Positions 60,755-64,000 of a stretch of DNA of 64,000 nt are shown here, in pieces (the first letter of the stretch is position 1; each line of letters opens with the position of its first letter). Origin of the DNA: Microbacterium croceum (lineage in GTDB: Bacteria; Actinomycetota; Actinomycetes; Actinomycetales; Microbacteriaceae); assembly GCF_023091245.1 (NCBI RefSeq), contig NZ_JAHWXN010000001.1:62001-126000 (forward strand). The letters run 5' to 3'. The notes under the pieces are model-generated. The model was not told where the DNA came from. It saw only the letters and a list, made by a program, of their open reading frames with translations, and did not search any database. Made by a program: the position numbers and the translations under genes.

Positions 60755-61218
60755 GCCGACTCCTCCGCGTCCATCTGATCGATCAGTTCCACCTTGGCCG
60801 ACGAGGCCGACCGGGGATCGAACGTCAGCCCCAGCCACTCGTCGACCAGCGTCTTAGCCAGCTCCGGCCCGATCACCCGGGCCCCCAGCGCGAGCACCTG
60901 CGCGTTGTTGCTGAGCACCGACCTCGCGACCGAGTATGCATCGTGCGCCGTCACCGCCCGCACGCCACGCACCTTGTTCGCAGCGATCGCCATGCCCAGC
61001 CCGGTGCCGCACACGAGCAGCGCCCGGTCCGTCCGACCGTCTGCGACCATGCTCGCCGCTTCCGCTGCGACGCGGGGATACGGGGTGTGACCGTCGGCAT
61101 CCACGCCGACATCGACCACGCGCGCCACCCGCGGATCCGCTTCCAGCAGACCGCGGAGGATCTCCTTGTACTCGTAGCCCGCGTCATCCGCGCCGATCAC
61201 GATCTTCCATCCGGTCAT
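60751..61218 (-). CDS. RpiB/LacAB-family sugar-phosphate isomerase
   Basis: A 155-residue isomerase. The N-terminal GADDAGYEYKEIL, the active-site LLVCGTGLGMAIAANKV and HDAYSVARSVLSNNAQV are visible. The SVLSNNAQV variant resembles tetrulose-phosphate isomerases of actinobacterial tetritol pathways more than classical ribose-5-phosphate isomerase B (ERSRLSNDANV type). The next gene upstream is a DAK-family kinase, its likely partner. The exact substrate, perhaps erythrulose 4-phosphate, is inferred. Confidence 0.88.
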   Translation of the reverse strand: MTGWKIVIGADDAGYEYKEILRGLLEADPRVARVVDVGVDADGHTPYPRVAAEAASMVADGRTDRALLVCGTGLGMAIAANKVRGVRAVTAHDAYSVARSVLSNNAQVLALGARVIGPELAKTLVDEWLGLTFDPRSASSAKVELIDQMDAEESA

Positions 61219-62957
61219 CGCTGCTCCTCTGTGTGCTCATCCGCATCGGCCCAGTCCGCGAGCGTCTCCACGATCAACGCGAACGACACGGCACCCGGAT
61301 CGGGATGTCCGAGGCTCTTCTCGGCCAGCGGACGCGCACGCCCCTTCCGGGGACGCAGACTCGCGGTCTCCTGCGCCGCCCCGCTCGCCGCCGACGCGGC
61401 CTGCCGAAGCGCGGTCGCGACGGGTGCCCCCTCGGCGACTGCGCTCCGCAGCGCCACGTCGAACGGCAGCAGCGCATCGAGCATGGTCTTGTCCCCCGCC
61501 TCGGCTCCGCCCAGCTGGGCGATCCGTGCGCGAGCAGCCGTCACCGCTGCCGAGACGGCCTCTCCGCCCTGCGCTCCGGCGTCGTCGGCGACGCGACCGA
61601 AAGTCGACAGGGCGGCGCCCCAGAGCGCCCCCGAAGTACCCCCGGCGATCTCCGACCAGGCTTCACCCGCCGCGGTCAGCAGCGCCGAGAGCCCGGCACC
61701 GGCCGGAAGGGAGGATGCCGCCGCGACAGCTGCCTCCAGACCCCTGCTCATGCCGATCCCGTGATCGCCGTCTCCGGCGATGGCGTCGAGCGCCCCCAGG
61801 CTGTCCGCCTGCTCCACGACGGCATCGCGGGCCAGCGCCAGCAGCTCACGCGCGGTCTCGGCGGCGCGCTGCGAGGAGGCGGATGCCTGGCGGTGCTCGA
61901 TGACCTCGTCGACCGCGATCGGGCCAGGGCGCTCCGCGCCATCCGGATTGCTCGCATCGACGACTGTGCCGCGCCGGAATGCGGGCGACGCCGCGGGAGC
62001 ATCCCACAGCTCCTCCAGCTCGTCATCGAGCCAGAGCAGGGTGACCGAGACGCCTCCCATGTCGAGACTCGTGACCAACTCGCCACAGAGCGGACTCGTC
62101 ACCGCGATGCCCGCCTGCTCGAGCTCGCGATGCAGGTGCCCGAAGAGCACGAAGAGCTCCTCGTACTTCACGGTCCCCAGCCCGTTCACCAGAAGCGCGA
62201 CACGCGACTCCGCACCCTGCGGACGCTCGGCCAGCAGAGGCTCGAGGAGGGTTCGCGCCAGTTCCGGCGCCGCCTGCACGGGGACATCGCGGATGCCGGG
62301 TTCGCCGTGGATGCCGAGCCCGATCGACATCATCCCCTCCGGCACCTCGAACAGCGGCTCGCTCGCACCCGGCACCGTGCATCCGGAGAAGGCGACGCCG
62401 ATCGTGCGGGTGCGGTCGTTCGCATGCCGCGCGAGCCTCTCGACCGCGTCGAGGGAGTCGCCGCGTTCCGCTGCCGCACCGGCGATCCGGAACACGCACA
62501 GGTCGCCGGCGATGCCCCGGCGCTGCGCGGCCTCTGCCGCCGGGGCGCTGGCGATGTCATCGGTCACCAGCACGGTGCGCACGTCAAGGCCCTCGTCGCG
62601 CAGACGACGCTCGGCCTCCCCGAAATGGATGACGTCGCCGGCGTAGTTGCCGTAACTGAAGAGCACTCCCCCGCCCGCCTCGACCGCGCGGGCGACGCGC
62701 ACCGCCTGCCCTGCCGATGGCGACGAGAAGATGTTGCCGCACACGGCCGCCGCCGGCATCCCGACGCCGACGATCCCGGCGAAGGCGGGGTAATGACCGG
62801 ATCCACCCCCGACGACGACCGCGACCTGTCCCGACGAGAGCGGCGAGCGCCGAGCGACACCCCCGTCGACGCGGCGCAGCTCCTGCGAGTGCGCGAGCAC
62901 GAGACCGTCCAGCGCCTCGGCGACGAAGGTGTCCGGATCCGAGACGATGCGCGTCAT
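61215..62957 (-). CDS. Dihydroxyacetone-kinase-family (DAK1-DAK2) kinase
   Basis: A 580-residue ATP-dependent kinase with DAK1 and DAK2 domains fused. DAK1 (about 1-330) carries GGGSGHYPAFAG and His217 in GLGIHGEPG, the residue that forms a hemiaminal with the ketose. DAK2 (about 365-575) carries the metal-binding AGDGDHGIGM (about 395-403) and GAEAGDKTMLDALLP. Fused DAK kinases phosphorylate dihydroxyacetone or tetruloses. The neighbouring RpiB-type isomerase favours a tetrulose. Both adjacent gene junctions overlap by 4 nt. Confidence 0.92.
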   Translation of the reverse strand: MTRIVSDPDTFVAEALDGLVLAHSQELRRVDGGVARRSPLSSGQVAVVVGGGSGHYPAFAGIVGVGMPAAAVCGNIFSSPSAGQAVRVARAVEAGGGVLFSYGNYAGDVIHFGEAERRLRDEGLDVRTVLVTDDIASAPAAEAAQRRGIAGDLCVFRIAGAAAERGDSLDAVERLARHANDRTRTIGVAFSGCTVPGASEPLFEVPEGMMSIGLGIHGEPGIRDVPVQAAPELARTLLEPLLAERPQGAESRVALLVNGLGTVKYEELFVLFGHLHRELEQAGIAVTSPLCGELVTSLDMGGVSVTLLWLDDELEELWDAPAASPAFRRGTVVDASNPDGAERPGPIAVDEVIEHRQASASSQRAAETARELLALARDAVVEQADSLGALDAIAGDGDHGIGMSRGLEAAVAAASSLPAGAGLSALLTAAGEAWSEIAGGTSGALWGAALSTFGRVADDAGAQGGEAVSAAVTAARARIAQLGGAEAGDKTMLDALLPFDVALRSAVAEGAPVATALRQAASAASGAAQETASLRPRKGRARPLAEKSLGHPDPGAVSFALIVETLADWADADEHTEEQR

Positions 62958-63937
62958 GAGGCGACCCTCTCCGCGTGCTGGGCGACCCGGCTCGTTCCGG
63001 GCTCGTACGGGCGGCGCGGCAGGATCCGGCTGCGCAGATAGTCACGGTTCGCGGCACTCATGCTCAGCCCGTCACCGCCGTAGTGCTCGGTGCAGATGAC
63101 TCCCTGGAATCCGTTCTCGATCGCGACGCGGAACGCGGAGCGGTAGTCGATGAGCCCGCTCTCCAGATACGTGGGCGCCGTCGTGATCACCCCTGATGCC
63201 GGGTCCTCATCACGCGTGTAGTTCTTGACGTGCCAGAAGTTGGTGAACGGCGCGGTCAGCGCCACGACCTCCCGCCAGTCCTCGATCGGCTCGTGCAGCC
63301 GGATCAGGTTTCCCACGTCGGGGTTCAATCCGACCTCACGCATGCCGATCTCCTCGACCATGCGCACGGCCGATGCCGCCGTGCCCAGGAACGTGTGCTC
63401 GTACATCTCGAGAGACAGCAGGATGCCGAGGTCGGCGGCGTGTGCGCCGAGCTCGCGGAATCGACGGACGGCCAGCGCCCACGCCTCGGCGTCATCCGGA
63501 CGATCGCGGTGGCCCTCCACCGTCCAGAACCACAGCTGTTCCCGCTGCCGGGGCGTCAGCGCCTGATGCAGCCCGACCGAGACGACGTCGATCCCGAACT
63601 CGGCGGCGAAATCGAGCGTGCGGTGGCTGTAGGCGAGATTCTCCTCCCCGGCGCCCTGCTCGATCACGCTGCGCCGGATCGCCGAGACCGAGCTCGCGCG
63701 CAGACCCGCGTCCGCCAGCGCTGCGCGCAGCGCCTCGCGGCCTCGCGCATCCAGGTCGCCGTAGCGCAGCCAGGAGTCGGTGAGGTCGACGTGCGCGAAA
63801 CCCGCATCGGCGACCTCCTGCAGCGTCGTCGACCACTCGCGCCGCAGCGCGTCTTGCCCTGCACCGATGGGCAGGTGCGCCGTGAAAGGCAGCATGGCGG
63901 CCGCGATCGGCCAGTCTTCGGCAGTGAACGCCATCAT
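62954..63937 (-). CDS. Sugar-phosphate isomerase/epimerase-like TIM barrel protein
   Basis: A 327-residue AP-endonuclease-2-type TIM barrel, the family of many sugar isomerases and epimerases. Metal-site-like residues occur in LSLEMYEHTFLG, GLNPDVGNLIRLH, WHVKNYTRDED and ICTEHYGGDG. It starts a four-gene overlapping operon. A second ATG at 63934 is possible; both have GGAG 9-12 nt upstream. The substrate is unknown; tetrose phosphate isomerisation is a possibility from context. Confidence 0.87.
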   Translation of the reverse strand: MMAFTAEDWPIAAAMLPFTAHLPIGAGQDALRREWSTTLQEVADAGFAHVDLTDSWLRYGDLDARGREALRAALADAGLRASSVSAIRRSVIEQGAGEENLAYSHRTLDFAAEFGIDVVSVGLHQALTPRQREQLWFWTVEGHRDRPDDAEAWALAVRRFRELGAHAADLGILLSLEMYEHTFLGTAASAVRMVEEIGMREVGLNPDVGNLIRLHEPIEDWREVVALTAPFTNFWHVKNYTRDEDPASGVITTAPTYLESGLIDYRSAFRVAIENGFQGVICTEHYGGDGLSMSAANRDYLRSRILPRRPYEPGTSRVAQHAERVAS

Positions 63938-63958
63938 CCATCAACTCCATTGAATCCG

Positions 63959-63974
63959 GTATCATGCACGATAC
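63959..63974. promoter_or_regulatory. Candidate operator GTATCATGCACGATAC
   Basis: GTATC / GATAC arms around a TGCA centre, 22 bp upstream of the first gene of the operon. The form fits GntR- or similar helix-turn-helix regulators; the regulator is not in the window. Confidence 0.45.
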
Positions 63975-64000
63975 ACGGTTTGAGCAGATCGACGAGCGCT

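Overview
The window is high-GC actinobacterial DNA. Codon use, 4-nt ATGA gene overlaps, leaderless-type starts and close family matches to Micrococcales proteins point to a Microbacterium-like member of the Microbacteriaceae. This assignment is an inference; the window contains no rRNA or other marker gene. No tRNA, CRISPR array, transposase or phage gene was seen.

Layout. (1) 1-3591: branched-chain acyl-CoA catabolism (acyl-CoA dehydrogenase, mmsA, thiolase). (2) 3630-11738: a sortase-assembled pilus operon (large DUF11-type tip protein, SpaA-like major pilin, class C sortase) next to a LuxR-type regulator whose receiver lacks the phosphoacceptor Asp. (3) 11969-16352: an ABM-domain membrane protein, then a divergent ROK repressor and xylAB. 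(4) 16515-22558: lacI-araD-araB-araA-galM, followed by an SDR and a small membrane protein. (5) 24075-31631: a YtfQ/YtfR/YtfT/YjfF-type sugar importer with an extra ATPase gene coupled to a LacI regulator. (6) 31759-52922: a plant polysaccharide locus of very large secreted GH43 and GH30 enzymes, a second LacI regulator and a three-gene csc-like cell-surface cluster. (7) 53411-59638: binding protein, two permeases, intracellular GH51 arabinofuranosidase and an alditol oxidase. (8) 59801-63937: four overlapping genes (TIM barrel, DAK kinase, RpiB isomerase, 3-hydroxyacyl-CoA dehydrogenase-like) that look like a tetrose or acid-sugar pathway.

How it fits together. The secreted enzymes (GH43 arabinofuranosidase/xylosidase-like domains and a GH30 beta-1,6-galactanase-like enzyme) suggest attack on arabinose-rich hemicellulose or type II arabinogalactan. 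Two importers take up the products, GH51 trims oligosaccharides inside the cell, and AraA/AraB/AraD and XylA/XylB feed the pentose phosphate pathway. A recurring 14-bp palindrome (consensus TGTTAvCGnnAACA) precedes the importer, one LacI gene, four of the secreted-enzyme transcription units and the csc-like cluster. The two LacI proteins encoded among these sites share the same recognition-helix sequence, so the locus looks like one regulon.

Most notable observations: the csc-like surface cluster inside this locus; an ~80-residue, Cys-bracketed C-terminal module shared by four secreted hydrolases; the common operator network; the Asp-less receiver beside the pilus operon; and strong intercistronic hairpins behind highly expressed genes.
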